A stretch of 13,917 bases of DNA from an uncultured bacterium. GTDB lineage: Bacteria; Cyanobacteriota; Vampirovibrionia; Gastranaerophilales; Gastranaerophilaceae. Location of the stretch: positions 1-13,917 of the forward strand of contig USCK01000039.1 of NCBI GenBank assembly GCA_900553205.1. Reading direction: 5' to 3'. Within the stretch, counting starts at the first letter, position 1. Every line of letters starts with the position of its first letter. Positions 6,163-12,945 of the stretch are shown here, one piece after another. The position numbers and the translations under genes were made by a program. Below the pieces are notes generated by a model, which was not told the origin of the DNA, searched no databases, and was given only the letters and a program-made list of their open reading frames with translations.

Positions 6163-6582
6163 ATGAAAAAGATATTTTCGTTATTATTAGGGTTATTCTT
6201 GTTATCGTCTATTGTTTTTGCAAAAACTACATACTCTTACGACAAATATGGGGCAAAAACAGGCTCATACCGTTCGACTTCATTAGGTTACAATTCCTAT
6301 GACAGATACGGACAAAAAACTGGTTCTTATCGTTCGACCTCGTCAGGTTACAACTCTTATGACAGATATGGACAGAAAACAGGTTCGTATCGCAAAACTT
6401 CATCGGGCTATAATTCCTATGACAAATACGGACAGAAAACAGGTTCATATAGGCAAAATTCTAACGGTTCAGTTACCCAATACAATAAATATGGACAAAA
6501 AGTTGGTTCGTTTAAAACGGATTCATCAGGTAGAACAACTCAATACGACCAATACGGAAGAAAAGTAAAAAGTTATAAGTAA
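6163..6582 (+). CDS. Secreted tandem-repeat protein (YDKYGxKTGSY repeats)
   Basis: The 139-aa product starts with a signal peptide, MKKIFSLLLGLFLLSSIVFA, with probable cleavage after A20. The rest is tandem repeat: units of 20, 20, 20, 21 and 21 residues beginning at Y26, plus a short last unit, each of the form Y-D-[KR]-Y-G-[QR]-K-T-G-S-Y-[RK]. The first three units are nearly identical and the last two diverge towards TQYDxYG. The composition is rich in Y, K, S and G, with no cysteine and no catalytic motif. An extracellular structural or binding role is plausible but is only inference. GAAGGGG lies 4 nt before the ATG. A paralogous gene ends at 197, beyond the CRISPR locus. The small gene at 6592 follows after 9 nt and is probably cotranscribed. 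Confidence 0.85.
   Translation: MKKIFSLLLGLFLLSSIVFAKTTYSYDKYGAKTGSYRSTSLGYNSYDRYGQKTGSYRSTSSGYNSYDRYGQKTGSYRKTSSGYNSYDKYGQKTGSYRQNSNGSVTQYNKYGQKVGSFKTDSSGRTTQYDQYGRKVKSYK
6238..6582 (+). repeat. In-gene tandem repeat, about 60-63 bp period
   Basis: Unit starts are at 6238, 6298, 6358, 6418, 6481 and 6544 (periods 60, 60, 60, 63, 63). Copies differ mainly at third codon positions, so the protein repeat is conserved while the DNA drifts. Such arrays can gain or lose units by recombination. Confidence 0.85.
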
Positions 6583-6591
6583 GGTGATAAT

Positions 6592-6780
6592 ATGCTACCT
6601 AAAAATCTTTCACGATTGAATATGACGAATGAAGAATATATGGCATTGTCAGATGAAGAAAGACTTTTTCTTGCCGAAAATTTACCCACAAATTGTTGGC
6701 TGTATTATAGCGAAGCCCACCCGAAAAAGGCAAAGCCTATTTTACCCTGTGTGATTTCTGGGGTTCTTGTTGGGGAGTGA
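6592..6780 (+). CDS. Small hypothetical protein
   Basis: A 62-aa frame starts 9 nt after the preceding stop, with AAGGTGA 4 to 5 nt upstream of the ATG, which supports translation and cotranscription with the repeat-protein gene. The sequence contains LSRLNMTNEEYMALSDEERL, an acidic predicted helix, followed by ENLPTNCWLYY and a hydrophobic end, ILPCVISGVLVGE. There is no signal peptide and I recognise no domain. The first 33 or so residues could be a helical interaction segment. It may be a remnant of a larger gene, since the C-terminus ends abruptly. Confidence 0.55.
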   Translation: MLPKNLSRLNMTNEEYMALSDEERLFLAENLPTNCWLYYSEAHPKKAKPILPCVISGVLVGE

Positions 6781-6878
6781 TTAGTTTAGAAACTGCAATT
6801 CTTTTATTGATTTGTTAATATAATTAAGTTCTTTATTAATCTATTTATAAAGTTAATGAGAAATAAATTATTAAATTA
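6781..6878. other. AT-rich spacer, no feature seen
   Basis: First part of a 403-bp stretch without a confident gene (6781-7183). It is very AT-rich, with no hairpin-plus-U-run terminator and no convincing promoter. The remainder holds the dispersed repeat (6879-7079) and a small dyad (7102-7117). Confidence 0.5.
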
Positions 6879-7079
6879 TTAAAATCGGCATTGACAGATT
6901 CCGTATCGTAGTAAGGAATGGCTACCCTTATAGTTATATTGAGCGAGTGAAATATCTCTAGCAAGTTTTGTTAGAGATTCTTTGACTAATGGCTCGGAAT
7001 GGTGATTTTGTGGTTTAGATTGTCTGCTTAGTGGCTCACAAAGATAATGTTTTAAGTCGATAAAAACCAGCTTACGCAT
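6879..7079 (-). repeat. Dispersed palindromic repeat with an embedded 66-codon frame
   Basis: Bases 6933-7004 resemble 7604-7676: both share ATATTGAGCG, GAAATATCTCTA and AGAGATTCTT in the same order. ATCTCTA (6954-6960) and TAGAGAT (6972-6978) form a stem. On the minus strand two 21-bp subunits beginning GAGCCA and ending AATCT match at 16 of 21 positions. A minus-strand frame over the whole region begins MRKLVFIDLKHYL, has GGAG upstream of its ATG and ends GICQCRF. Its internal part is a direct translation of the repeat subunits (CEPLSRQS, SEPLVKES), so I regard it as repeat-derived. A short expressed peptide cannot be excluded. Confidence 0.6.
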
Positions 7080-7101
7080 TTTTTACTCCACTCTCTACCT
7101 A

Positions 7102-7117
7102 CTCTATACCAATAGAG
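7102..7117. repeat. Small inverted repeat
   Basis: CTCTAT and ATAGAG arms surround ACCA. It lies between the dispersed repeat and the gene at 7184. Without GC-rich arms or a good U-run it is more like a protein-binding dyad or a chance match than a terminator. Confidence 0.3.
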
Positions 7118-7183
7118 AGATAAAAAGTTTGTCTAATTTTTTGTTAATGCAATCAAAAGTGTTTTACACAGAAAGGATTTTTT

Positions 7184-7576
7184 ATGGTTATGACAAAATC
7201 TGGATACGATGTTAATCGTATTACTATTACCAACAATACTGCAAAGTATTATTCAGATACGGCTAAAGAGTTCGCCGTACAAGCAAAAGAGTTTGCAACA
7301 GATGTTGTACAAACAAAATCAGATATTGATAACATTTTAGCAAGCTCAGGTTTTGTAAGTGTTTCTCAAAATATTCAAAAAATTGTTACTGTAGCTGATA
7401 ATATTGAAAATCTCGGCAATACAAAACTTGAATGGGGCTTTATTACAGGCAACATTGATTCACAAGCAGATTTAGATGCCAAACTTGATATCAAAGCCAA
7501 TGTATCAGATGTTTACACCAAAACAGAAATAGATACAAAACTGGACGGCATAGAAGCATTATTGGAGGAAATCTAA
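7184..7576 (+). CDS. Phage tail-fibre-like protein
   Basis: The 130-aa product has a helical N-terminal half (NTAKYYSDTAKEFAVQAKEFATDV, residues 18-41, looks coiled-coil). Its C-terminal part, IDSQADLDAKLDIKAN and VYTKTEIDTKL (110-120), is of the type often repeated in phage tail fibres and neck-appendage proteins (the [YF]TKTEVD motif). Such proteins trimerise and present receptor-binding tips. GAAAGGA at 7171-7177 lies 6 nt before the ATG; a second Met at codon 3 is a possible start. No capsid, tail-tube, portal or integrase gene is nearby, so this is either a remnant or a domesticated cell-surface or tail-associated gene. The LamG-like gene at 7698 probably works with it. Confidence 0.65.
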   Translation: MVMTKSGYDVNRITITNNTAKYYSDTAKEFAVQAKEFATDVVQTKSDIDNILASSGFVSVSQNIQKIVTVADNIENLGNTKLEWGFITGNIDSQADLDAKLDIKANVSDVYTKTEIDTKLDGIEALLEEI

Positions 7577-7603
7577 GTTTTTAAGTGAATAAGAAACTCG
7601 TTA

Positions 7604-7676
7604 TGTCATATTGAGCGTAAGCGAAATATCTCTAACGTGTCTAAGAGATTCTTCGGGCTATGCCCTCTGAATGACA
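7604..7676. repeat. Dispersed palindromic intergenic repeat (second copy)
   Basis: The ends are inverted: TGTCAT (7604-7609) and ATGACA (7671-7676). Inner arms ATCTCT (7628-7633) and AGAGAT (7644-7649) continue the fold, and GGGC/GCCC (7655-7665) makes a side hairpin. The whole resembles the TGTCATTCTGAGCG-type intergenic palindromes scattered in many bacterial genomes. It fills most of the gap between the two tail-fibre-like genes, and its end supplies a spurious upstream in-frame ATG at 7671. Confidence 0.7.
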
Positions 7677-7697
7677 CAAAAGAAAGGAAATATAACT

Positions 7698-8753
7698 ATG
7701 ACAATCGCTAATCAAATACAACGAATCAAAACCAACATTACAAACGCATATCAAGAAATAGAAAAATTCAATGTAAATGTTACTGAATACAACAACAAGT
7801 CAGACAAACTTGCGCAGGCTATTTCTCAAATAACAGTTGGTGATACAATTAACAATCAAAACAAAATAATAACAGAAAATGGTACATATTCAGCTGATGA
7901 AGGTTACACAGGACTAGGTGAAGTAGTTGTTAATGTTCCGACATCATCAGTTGCTTCAACTCCTCAAATCTCTCCTGTAGGTTTGAGAGTATGGCTGGAC
8001 GCAATAAACAATCAAGGTGGATTTACATCTTCTCGTTTTTCGGGTGAATCTAGCAGATGGCACCCTTTAGTCGGGATTAACAGTTGGGCAAACTCTGTAA
8101 CTGATAGAGCATGTTTTTTTGATGAGGATTCTACAACATTTACATCTACTACAGGGTATGGGTTTTATGGTTCTTCACCTTATGGATATACGGATATAAC
8201 TGATTATAACAAAGAATGTACTCTCGAATTAGTATTTACATTAAATGAAATTTTATCAACAACTCAACAGTTGTTCGGGAATCTGGTACCAAAAACAGGT
8301 GGATATTCAATTAGAGTTGATAAATATGGTAATCTATACGGCAGTTGTTATGTTGGGACAAGCAAAACTTATACAGTTTCACCTTACAAAACTATTCCTA
8401 CAGGTGCAAAAATATATTGCTGTTTTAGAGTTAAAGAAGGTGAGATTCATTTCTTTAACAGTTATTACGGTTCTGATGAATCTGCTGTTCTTACAGATTC
8501 GTTATCTGATTTGCCGAATATCCCACTTACCATAGGTTATTGTGGTGATAATACTGGCAAGTATTCTTCAAATCCTTCTTATATCACTGTCAACTCTGCC
8601 CGTATGTACACAAGGTATATTTCTGATGAAGAAATGATGAATAATTACCAGTATGACAAAGCAAGGTTTAATATTACAGCTTCTTACAATTCAGGAGGTT
8701 CAGGTGGTGGTGGAGGAGATGGAGGTGATGTTGACGGCCCGACAGATTTTTAA
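7698..8753 (+). CDS. Tail-fibre/adhesin-like protein with a LamG-type (concanavalin-like) domain
   Basis: The 351-aa product begins with a helical stretch (residues 1-45, TIANQIQRIKTNITNAYQEIEKF). The linker IITENGTYSADEGYTGLGEV (about 57-76) is common in phage-like surface proteins. A beta-rich domain follows (about 96-325) with LRVWLDA, CTLELVFTL and SIRVDKYGNLYGS, features of LamG/concanavalin A-like carbohydrate-binding folds. The tail is glycine-rich (GGSGGGGGDGGDVDG). No signal peptide is present, which fits a phage-like particle better than a Sec-exported adhesin. I chose ATG 7698 because AAAGGAAA lies about 8 nt upstream. An in-frame ATG at 7671 falls in the palindromic repeat and has no ribosome site. 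It converges with nadK, 7 bp apart. Ligand unknown. Confidence 0.65.
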   Translation: MTIANQIQRIKTNITNAYQEIEKFNVNVTEYNNKSDKLAQAISQITVGDTINNQNKIITENGTYSADEGYTGLGEVVVNVPTSSVASTPQISPVGLRVWLDAINNQGGFTSSRFSGESSRWHPLVGINSWANSVTDRACFFDEDSTTFTSTTGYGFYGSSPYGYTDITDYNKECTLELVFTLNEILSTTQQLFGNLVPKTGGYSIRVDKYGNLYGSCYVGTSKTYTVSPYKTIPTGAKIYCCFRVKEGEIHFFNSYYGSDESAVLTDSLSDLPNIPLTIGYCGDNTGKYSSNPSYITVNSARMYTRYISDEEMMNNYQYDKARFNITASYNSGGSGGGGGDGGDVDGPTDF

Positions 8754-8760
8754 TTAATTA

Positions 8761-9546
8761 TTAGTTATCGGTTGGTGATATGCCCCAATGTAGTTTGTCA
8801 CGCAAGATAGAATAAAAATCATCATCACCAAGAAATGCTAGCTTTGCTTTCTTAGGTGAAAGTTCTATATCAACTTTTTTGACAGTGCCGCTTTGTTCTT
8901 GTCCGTCAATAGCGACTGTTAATAATTCGTCCATAGAGCTTATTGTTATTTTTTCTGTTGTAGGAATTACTAACGGTCTTGCTGTCAAAGTATGTGGACA
9001 TATAGGCACAATTACAAGGCAATCAATTTCAGGACACAATATAGGACCTCCTGCAGACAGTCCATAAGCCGTTGAGCCTGTTGGTGTCGAAATTATTATT
9101 CCGTCAGCAATATAATCGCATACAAATTTGTTATTGATTTGTAATGAAAATTTTGAAGTTCTTGTGCAAGAATGTCCTTTTATAACAAAATCATTCAATG
9201 CAGTATAATTGTCTGATTTTAACATTGTTCGTTCTTGAACTTTATAAGTTTTGTTTTTGATATGTTCAACAACTTTGGCAATTTCTGATGTGCCTGACTG
9301 TGACAAAAAACCTAAGCGTCCAAGGTTTATACCGAGTATAGGAGTGTCATAATTTGCGTAAAAACGAGCAGTTTTAAGAATTGTTCCGTCACCACCGATT
9401 GCGCAAACAAAATCAAAACCGTTTTTCAAATGGTCTATATCTACAATTTCGTAGCTTAAAGAGTTCTTTTGGAGTTCATCTTCGAACTTTGAAAGAACTT
9501 TTTTTGTATTGGCTACATTATTATTTGTGACTATTGCAAGTTTCAT
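8761..9546 (-). CDS. nadK: NAD kinase
   Basis: NAD kinase phosphorylates NAD+ at the 2'-hydroxyl with ATP (or polyphosphate) to make NADP+ in the cytoplasm. Diagnostic motifs are in order: GGDGT at 51-55 (catalytic D53), GINLGRLGFL (72-81), N118-D119 (the NE/D motif contacting NAD) and TPTGSTAYGLSAGGP (154-168). The C-terminal half has the ARPLVIP strand and AIDGQ (the typical DGQ turn). The 261-aa length is slightly short but complete. No Shine-Dalgarno is visible. TATAAT at 9553-9558 (minus strand) lies 6 nt before the ATG, which predicts a leaderless mRNA. The gene is convergent with the LamG gene and lies 39 bp after the hypothetical gene at 9586. Confidence 0.96.
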   Translation of the reverse strand: MKLAIVTNNNVANTKKVLSKFEDELQKNSLSYEIVDIDHLKNGFDFVCAIGGDGTILKTARFYANYDTPILGINLGRLGFLSQSGTSEIAKVVEHIKNKTYKVQERTMLKSDNYTALNDFVIKGHSCTRTSKFSLQINNKFVCDYIADGIIISTPTGSTAYGLSAGGPILCPEIDCLVIVPICPHTLTARPLVIPTTEKITISSMDELLTVAIDGQEQSGTVKKVDIELSPKKAKLAFLGDDDFYSILRDKLHWGISPTDN

Positions 9547-9552
9547 ACAGTA

Positions 9553-9558
9553 ATTATA
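9553..9558 (-). promoter_or_regulatory. Candidate -10 of a leaderless nadK transcript
   Basis: TATAAT on the minus strand is separated from the nadK ATG by TACTGT, placing the predicted start exactly on the A of ATG. There is no good -35 or TG extension, so the promoter itself is moderate. Confidence 0.35.
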
Positions 9559-9585
9559 TATGAAAATAAAAATATGTGATAATTA

Positions 9586-10101
9586 TTAAGCAGGTAACAT
9601 TTCAGGTAGTCCTGTTGCTTCTCCTGTAGCAGGATCAATCGGTGTGCGAGTATTTATCCAACTGCCTTGGAAGAATAAACGACCGTATTTAAAGTTTTCG
9701 TTGTCTAATGTCTCAAATAAATTTTTTGACTTTTCAAAACTTGTTCTGTTTTCTGCTTGCGTTGTGAAATCATTTTTAAAAGCTAAGGTTAATAAAGCTG
9801 AATTTCCTAAAGAATTGGTCAATGAAAATTCGTCATCATTTTGATTCTTTTGAAAAGTCGGAGTTTTATTAATCCCTGACATGTAGCGTTGAGCATAAGT
9901 AGTTGGAATACTTGCGTTATTTGTATCAAACCCTTTTTGGGGGTTGTTATTAACTTGAGGCTCAGCTACAGTACCTTTTGTTGAAGTCATATCAACTGTT
10001 GCAGCAGTTGGTTGAACAGGAGTTGTCACAGATTTAGGTTCAACACTATATGTTGGTGTTGTTTGTGGCATATTCGTGGTATTTGTTGCTGATTCACTCA
10101 T
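9586..10101 (-). CDS. Hypothetical protein with a T/P-rich N-terminus
   Basis: This 171-aa protein is not recognised. Residues 1-60 are low complexity, rich in T, P, S, N and V (TPTYSVEPKSVTTPVQPTAAT), with no signal peptide or membrane segment. Residues 65-171 are more ordered, with helical TNSLGNSALLTLAFKNDF and a C-terminal segment, FKYGRLFFQGSWINTRTPID, followed by PATGEATGLPEMLPA. This looks like a disordered linker in front of a small folded unit. No Shine-Dalgarno precedes the ATG; the upstream 40 bp are AT-rich. It has the same orientation as nadK downstream and the DUF2130 gene upstream. The frame is long, clean and codon-consistent, so it is probably real. Confidence 0.65.
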   Translation of the reverse strand: MSESATNTTNMPQTTPTYSVEPKSVTTPVQPTAATVDMTSTKGTVAEPQVNNNPQKGFDTNNASIPTTYAQRYMSGINKTPTFQKNQNDDEFSLTNSLGNSALLTLAFKNDFTTQAENRTSFEKSKNLFETLDNENFKYGRLFFQGSWINTRTPIDPATGEATGLPEMLPA

Positions 10102-10170
10102 ATATATAATAAGTATATATCGAGGATATAATTGCTAAAATAAGAAAGGTTTGTAAAGAAAACTTAATAA

Positions 10171-11400
10171 TTAATCCAATAGTGGAAGTTCGAGTGCTTC
10201 AACTCGTTGAATTGCGTTGCCTGAAATTCCTTGTATTGCGCCATACATATCTGTTGTTGCAGATAGAACATTTTGAATTTCTTTTTCTCTTTTCTTCCAA
10301 AGTTTATTCATTGCACGCTTTTCTGATTCCAAATCGTTTTGCAGTCCGACAAATGCGTTTACAATGGTTTCAAACTGGAATCGAAATTCTGTACTTGTCA
10401 AATAGTTATACAAGATAGCACTTTTTTCGTGTCTGTTTTCTTGCAAGGTTTTGGTATCACTGATTTTGATAAGAGTTTCTCGAAGGATAAATGAAAGAGC
10501 CTTAAATTCTTCATAAGTGCATATATAGACACCGTCTTTCATACCCATTCTTGTCATACTTTTGGGGTAAACTGCTGTTACAAGAACCCCTATATCAGCG
10601 CCTTTTTCTTGGATATCGTTTTTGAATTTGGCAATCCAATCTTCTTTGAAGGTTTTTGTGCGTTTGCTTTCGTAATATATCGTTCCACAGTTAGGTTTGT
10701 ATGAGGTGTTTACGATTTGCAAGGAATCAGCACCCATATCACCTTTACCAACTTCTTTTATCTCGTCATAGATATAGTTTTCCTTCAAATATTTTTCTAT
10801 TGCAAGCTCTTGAACTTCACCTTGCAACTGCATAGAGCCTTGTTCTTGGCGTTTTTTCATTTCTTCTGTCAAGTCTTTTTGGTCTTGTAGTTGTTTTTGG
10901 AGTTCTTTGATTTGGAGTTCAAACTTTTCTTCTGCTTGTTTTTGATATTTTTGTTTTTCTTCAACGAGTTTTTGAGAAAATTCTTTTTCTGTATCTGCAA
11001 TAATTTTTTCTTGCAATTCTTCTTTTTCTCTTTCAAGTCGTGATTTTTCGGCTTTTAATTTGTTAAGCTCTTTGATTTGTAACGATTTTTCTTCAAGTTC
11101 TTTTTCAAGTTCTTGATAAGCTTCTTTTTGTTCTTCTCGTATATTCTTTTTGAGTTCTTCTTCTTTGGCTTTGAATTCTTGTTTTTGTGATTTTAGTGCA
11201 TCATCTATAGCTTTTTCTTTCTCTTTTTCAAGTTGAGATTTAAGCGATTCTGTTTGTTTTTTGTATTCTTCCAGTTGCTTATCAAGTTGAGCTTTCTGTT
11301 GCGCAAGTTTTTTATCAAGCGCATCTTTTGCTTCGGCTTGAATTAGGTTTTCTATATCTATTTCTTCACCACATTTAGGGCATTTAATTTTATTCGCCAT
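10171..11400 (-). CDS. DUF2130 family protein, coiled coil plus nuclease-like domain
   Basis: The 409-aa product starts with a CPKCG zinc-knuckle-like motif (C7, C10). A long charged coiled coil covers about residues 22-190. The conserved QGEVQELAIEKYL (193-205) opens the C-terminal domain, which carries D225 and the motif YESKRTKTFKEDWI (243-256). The order D...E-x-K (D225, E244, K246) resembles the PD-(D/E)XK nuclease fold; that reading of DUF2130 is my inference from the motif. The cellular role is not established. TTGACA (11452-11457) with a 17-bp spacer and TATCTT predicts a start near 11422. The ribosome site is weak (GGAA, about 9 nt away). No phage or defence gene is adjacent. Confidence 0.88.
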   Translation of the reverse strand: MANKIKCPKCGEEIDIENLIQAEAKDALDKKLAQQKAQLDKQLEEYKKQTESLKSQLEKEKEKAIDDALKSQKQEFKAKEEELKKNIREEQKEAYQELEKELEEKSLQIKELNKLKAEKSRLEREKEELQEKIIADTEKEFSQKLVEEKQKYQKQAEEKFELQIKELQKQLQDQKDLTEEMKKRQEQGSMQLQGEVQELAIEKYLKENYIYDEIKEVGKGDMGADSLQIVNTSYKPNCGTIYYESKRTKTFKEDWIAKFKNDIQEKGADIGVLVTAVYPKSMTRMGMKDGVYICTYEEFKALSFILRETLIKISDTKTLQENRHEKSAILYNYLTSTEFRFQFETIVNAFVGLQNDLESEKRAMNKLWKKREKEIQNVLSATTDMYGAIQGISGNAIQRVEALELPLLD

Positions 11401-11428
11401 TCTTTAAATTCCATTTTATATTACTTGA

Positions 11429-11457
11429 AAGATATACTATATTTCTATATATGTCAA
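11429..11457 (-). promoter_or_regulatory. Promoter of the DUF2130 gene
   Basis: On the minus strand a consensus TTGACA (11457-11452) and TATCTT (11434-11429) are separated by 17 bp, with the start near 11422 and a leader of about 21 nt. The -35 is perfect and the -10 is 4 of 6. Confidence 0.6.
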
Positions 11458-11478
11458 GAATAGAGAGCAGATATAATG

Positions 11479-11499
11479 TTGGTTAAAAAATTTAGCCAA
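11479..11499. repeat. Second inverted repeat after the SLH gene
   Basis: TTGGTTAAA (11479-11487) and TTTAGCCAA (11491-11499) form a 9-bp stem with one G-U pair around AAA. It directly follows the main terminator hairpin on the minus strand and may reinforce termination. Confidence 0.45.
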
Positions 11500-11502
11500 A
11501 AG

Positions 11503-11526
11503 AACAGGGCTGATTACAGCCCTGTT
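11503..11526 (-). terminator. Rho-independent terminator of the SLH gene, stop codon in the loop
   Basis: AACAGGGCTG and CAGCCCTGTT form a perfect 10-bp stem around a 4-nt loop. On the minus strand the loop is TAAT, the SLH gene's stop codon plus one base, and the 5' arm encodes the last residues ETGL. CTTTT follows the stem. It separates the SLH gene from the DUF2130 promoter. Confidence 0.8.
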
Positions 11527-12827
11527 TCTTGTTGTTCTTGTTGTTGCATTCTTTCCGGATTTGTTAGGAATGCATCATCTAACATAATAACTTTTATTTT
11601 TTCACCCTCTTTGGCTCTATAATTTAGCCCCGGCATTACAGCTCCAACTCCTGTTAGTGCTTTTGGAATTGCAAGCCATAGAGTTTCTTTTAGAGCATTA
11701 TCTCTTGTATATGTTTTTGCTTGTACATCATAAGCTGTGCCGTTAGGCAAAACAAATTGTTTATAGTTTACATAAACTTTTGCGCGTCTATTGAAACTAT
11801 TTGGAGCTTCAACAATAGAAACTTCTGAAGTTAGTTTTGTTCCTGCAGGTAAAAGCTGTGTGCCTTCAGTTGTGTATAATCCTTCAGGAAGAACGAAATT
11901 AACTTTATCGCCTTCAGATGCAGTTTTTGATGCAAATTTGGATTCATATTTTACAGGGATTACATTACCTTCTAAAATAATCTTTCTCCAGTTTGTAATT
12001 TGGATTTTAGAACAAGGAGTTCTTCTTATCAAGTTTAGATGTTCTACAGAAAGCATTTTTTCTGAAGGGATAACGAATTTAGGTTTTACTAAAGAAAGTT
12101 TATCGTTTAAACGAGATAAAAGAACAGCAGCTTCTGCTCTTGTGATATTTCTGTTTGGTTCAAGTTTGTTTTCATCGGGGTGATTTACAAAGATACCATA
12201 GTTAATAGATTTTGCATAAGGTATTCTTGCCCATTCAGGAATATCGTTTTTATCTGTGTATTTATCTAATATTGAACAATCTACAAATTTATCTTTTGTT
12301 ATGTGACTTATGATAGATGTTGTTTCACTTCTTAGCATTGTATTGTTTGGCAAGAAGGTATTATCAGGGTAGCCATATACAAGTCCGAGTTGTTCTGAAC
12401 GTAAAACATCTGCATAATATGCGTCAGATTCTTTAACATCCGTGAATATGTTTGATATTTTTACATCTAAGTTATCGTTAGATAAAATCTTCAAAAGAGC
12501 TTGTACAAATTCAATTCTTGTAAGACTTTTTTCAGGATTAAAGTTTCCTTTATCGTCAAGTTTCATAATGTCCTTTGAAACAACATTTTCAATAGACATT
12601 TTAGCCCAATAATCTGTAGTTATATCGTTTATTGTAACTTTAGTTTGTTCAGTAGGTTTTTGTGCTGTTGGTTCAATAGCTTGACTTGCGTCATTAACTT
12701 CAACCGATTGAACATTTTGAGTTTCTTGTGCAGGTTGTTGAGCTTGTCCAGCTTGTTCGCCTTCTGCAAGAGCAGGTGCTATACTTAATAAGCTAAGTAA
12801 TAATAAAGTTGCTAATCTTTTTTTCAT
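11514..12827 (-). CDS. SLH-domain envelope protein
   Basis: The 437-aa product has a signal peptide (MKKRLATLLLLSLLSIAPALA, cleavage after about residue 21), then a Q/A/P-rich linker (22-65). Three S-layer homology repeats follow at about 68-115, 126-176 and 188-240 (TRIEFVQALLKIL, YGYPDNTFLPNNT, RNITRAEAAVLLSRL). SLH repeats bind secondary cell-wall polymers or peptidoglycan, so this is probably an envelope anchor. Residues 250-437 are beta-rich and not recognised. A longer in-frame start at 12893 is rejected because it lies inside the -35 of a strong promoter; ATG 12827 has AAGGA 9 nt upstream. The transcript is monocistronic, ending in the terminator at its own stop codon. Confidence 0.9.
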   Translation of the reverse strand: MKKRLATLLLLSLLSIAPALAEGEQAGQAQQPAQETQNVQSVEVNDASQAIEPTAQKPTEQTKVTINDITTDYWAKMSIENVVSKDIMKLDDKGNFNPEKSLTRIEFVQALLKILSNDNLDVKISNIFTDVKESDAYYADVLRSEQLGLVYGYPDNTFLPNNTMLRSETTSIISHITKDKFVDCSILDKYTDKNDIPEWARIPYAKSINYGIFVNHPDENKLEPNRNITRAEAAVLLSRLNDKLSLVKPKFVIPSEKMLSVEHLNLIRRTPCSKIQITNWRKIILEGNVIPVKYESKFASKTASEGDKVNFVLPEGLYTTEGTQLLPAGTKLTSEVSIVEAPNSFNRRAKVYVNYKQFVLPNGTAYDVQAKTYTRDNALKETLWLAIPKALTGVGAVMPGLNYRAKEGEKIKVIMLDDAFLTNPERMQQQEQQETGL

Positions 12828-12864
12828 ATTTCCAAATCCTTTATTGTATATACTCTGTAAGGAA

Positions 12865-12893
12865 AGTATAGCCCACATGTTAATTTTTTTCAA
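12865..12893 (-). promoter_or_regulatory. Promoter of the SLH gene
   Basis: TTGAAA (12893-12888), a 17-bp spacer and TATACT (12870-12865) on the minus strand, each 5 of 6 consensus bases, predict a start near 12858 and a 30-nt leader. It is the strongest -35/-10 pair in the window. Confidence 0.8.
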
Positions 12894-12911
12894 GAAATTA
12901 ATAAAAAGTGC

Positions 12912-12939
12912 TTGATTTCTAAAATTTATTTGCTACCAT
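12912..12939 (+). promoter_or_regulatory. Promoter of the rplJ-rplL operon
   Basis: TTGATT (12912-12917), a 16-bp spacer and TACCAT (12934-12939) with TG at 12931-12932 (extended -10) predict a start near 12946. This leaves a leader of about 257 nt, consistent with an L10 leader. It diverges from the SLH promoter. Confidence 0.6.
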
Positions 12940-12945
12940 GAGTAC

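Noticed and set aside
6227..6568. Alternative frames in the tandem-repeat gene, both strands
   Set aside because: Repeat DNA leaves all frames open; only the frame with the signal peptide and ribosome site makes sense.
6879..7079. 66-aa minus-strand protein
   Set aside because: Has a GGAG before its ATG, but the sequence is the translation of dispersed repeat subunits, so it is annotated as a repeat.
7671..7697. Upstream in-frame start of the LamG-like gene
   Set aside because: The ATG is part of the palindromic repeat end (ATGACA) and lacks a ribosome site; ATG 7698 has one.
8754..8760. Bidirectional terminator between the LamG gene and nadK
   Set aside because: The convergent stops are 7 bp apart and the surrounding AT-rich sequence gives only a weak, interrupted CCGA/TCGG pairing.
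12828..12893. 22-residue N-terminal extension of the SLH protein
   Set aside because: It would start within the -35 of the strong promoter at 12865-12893, upstream of the transcript start, and would hide the signal peptide.
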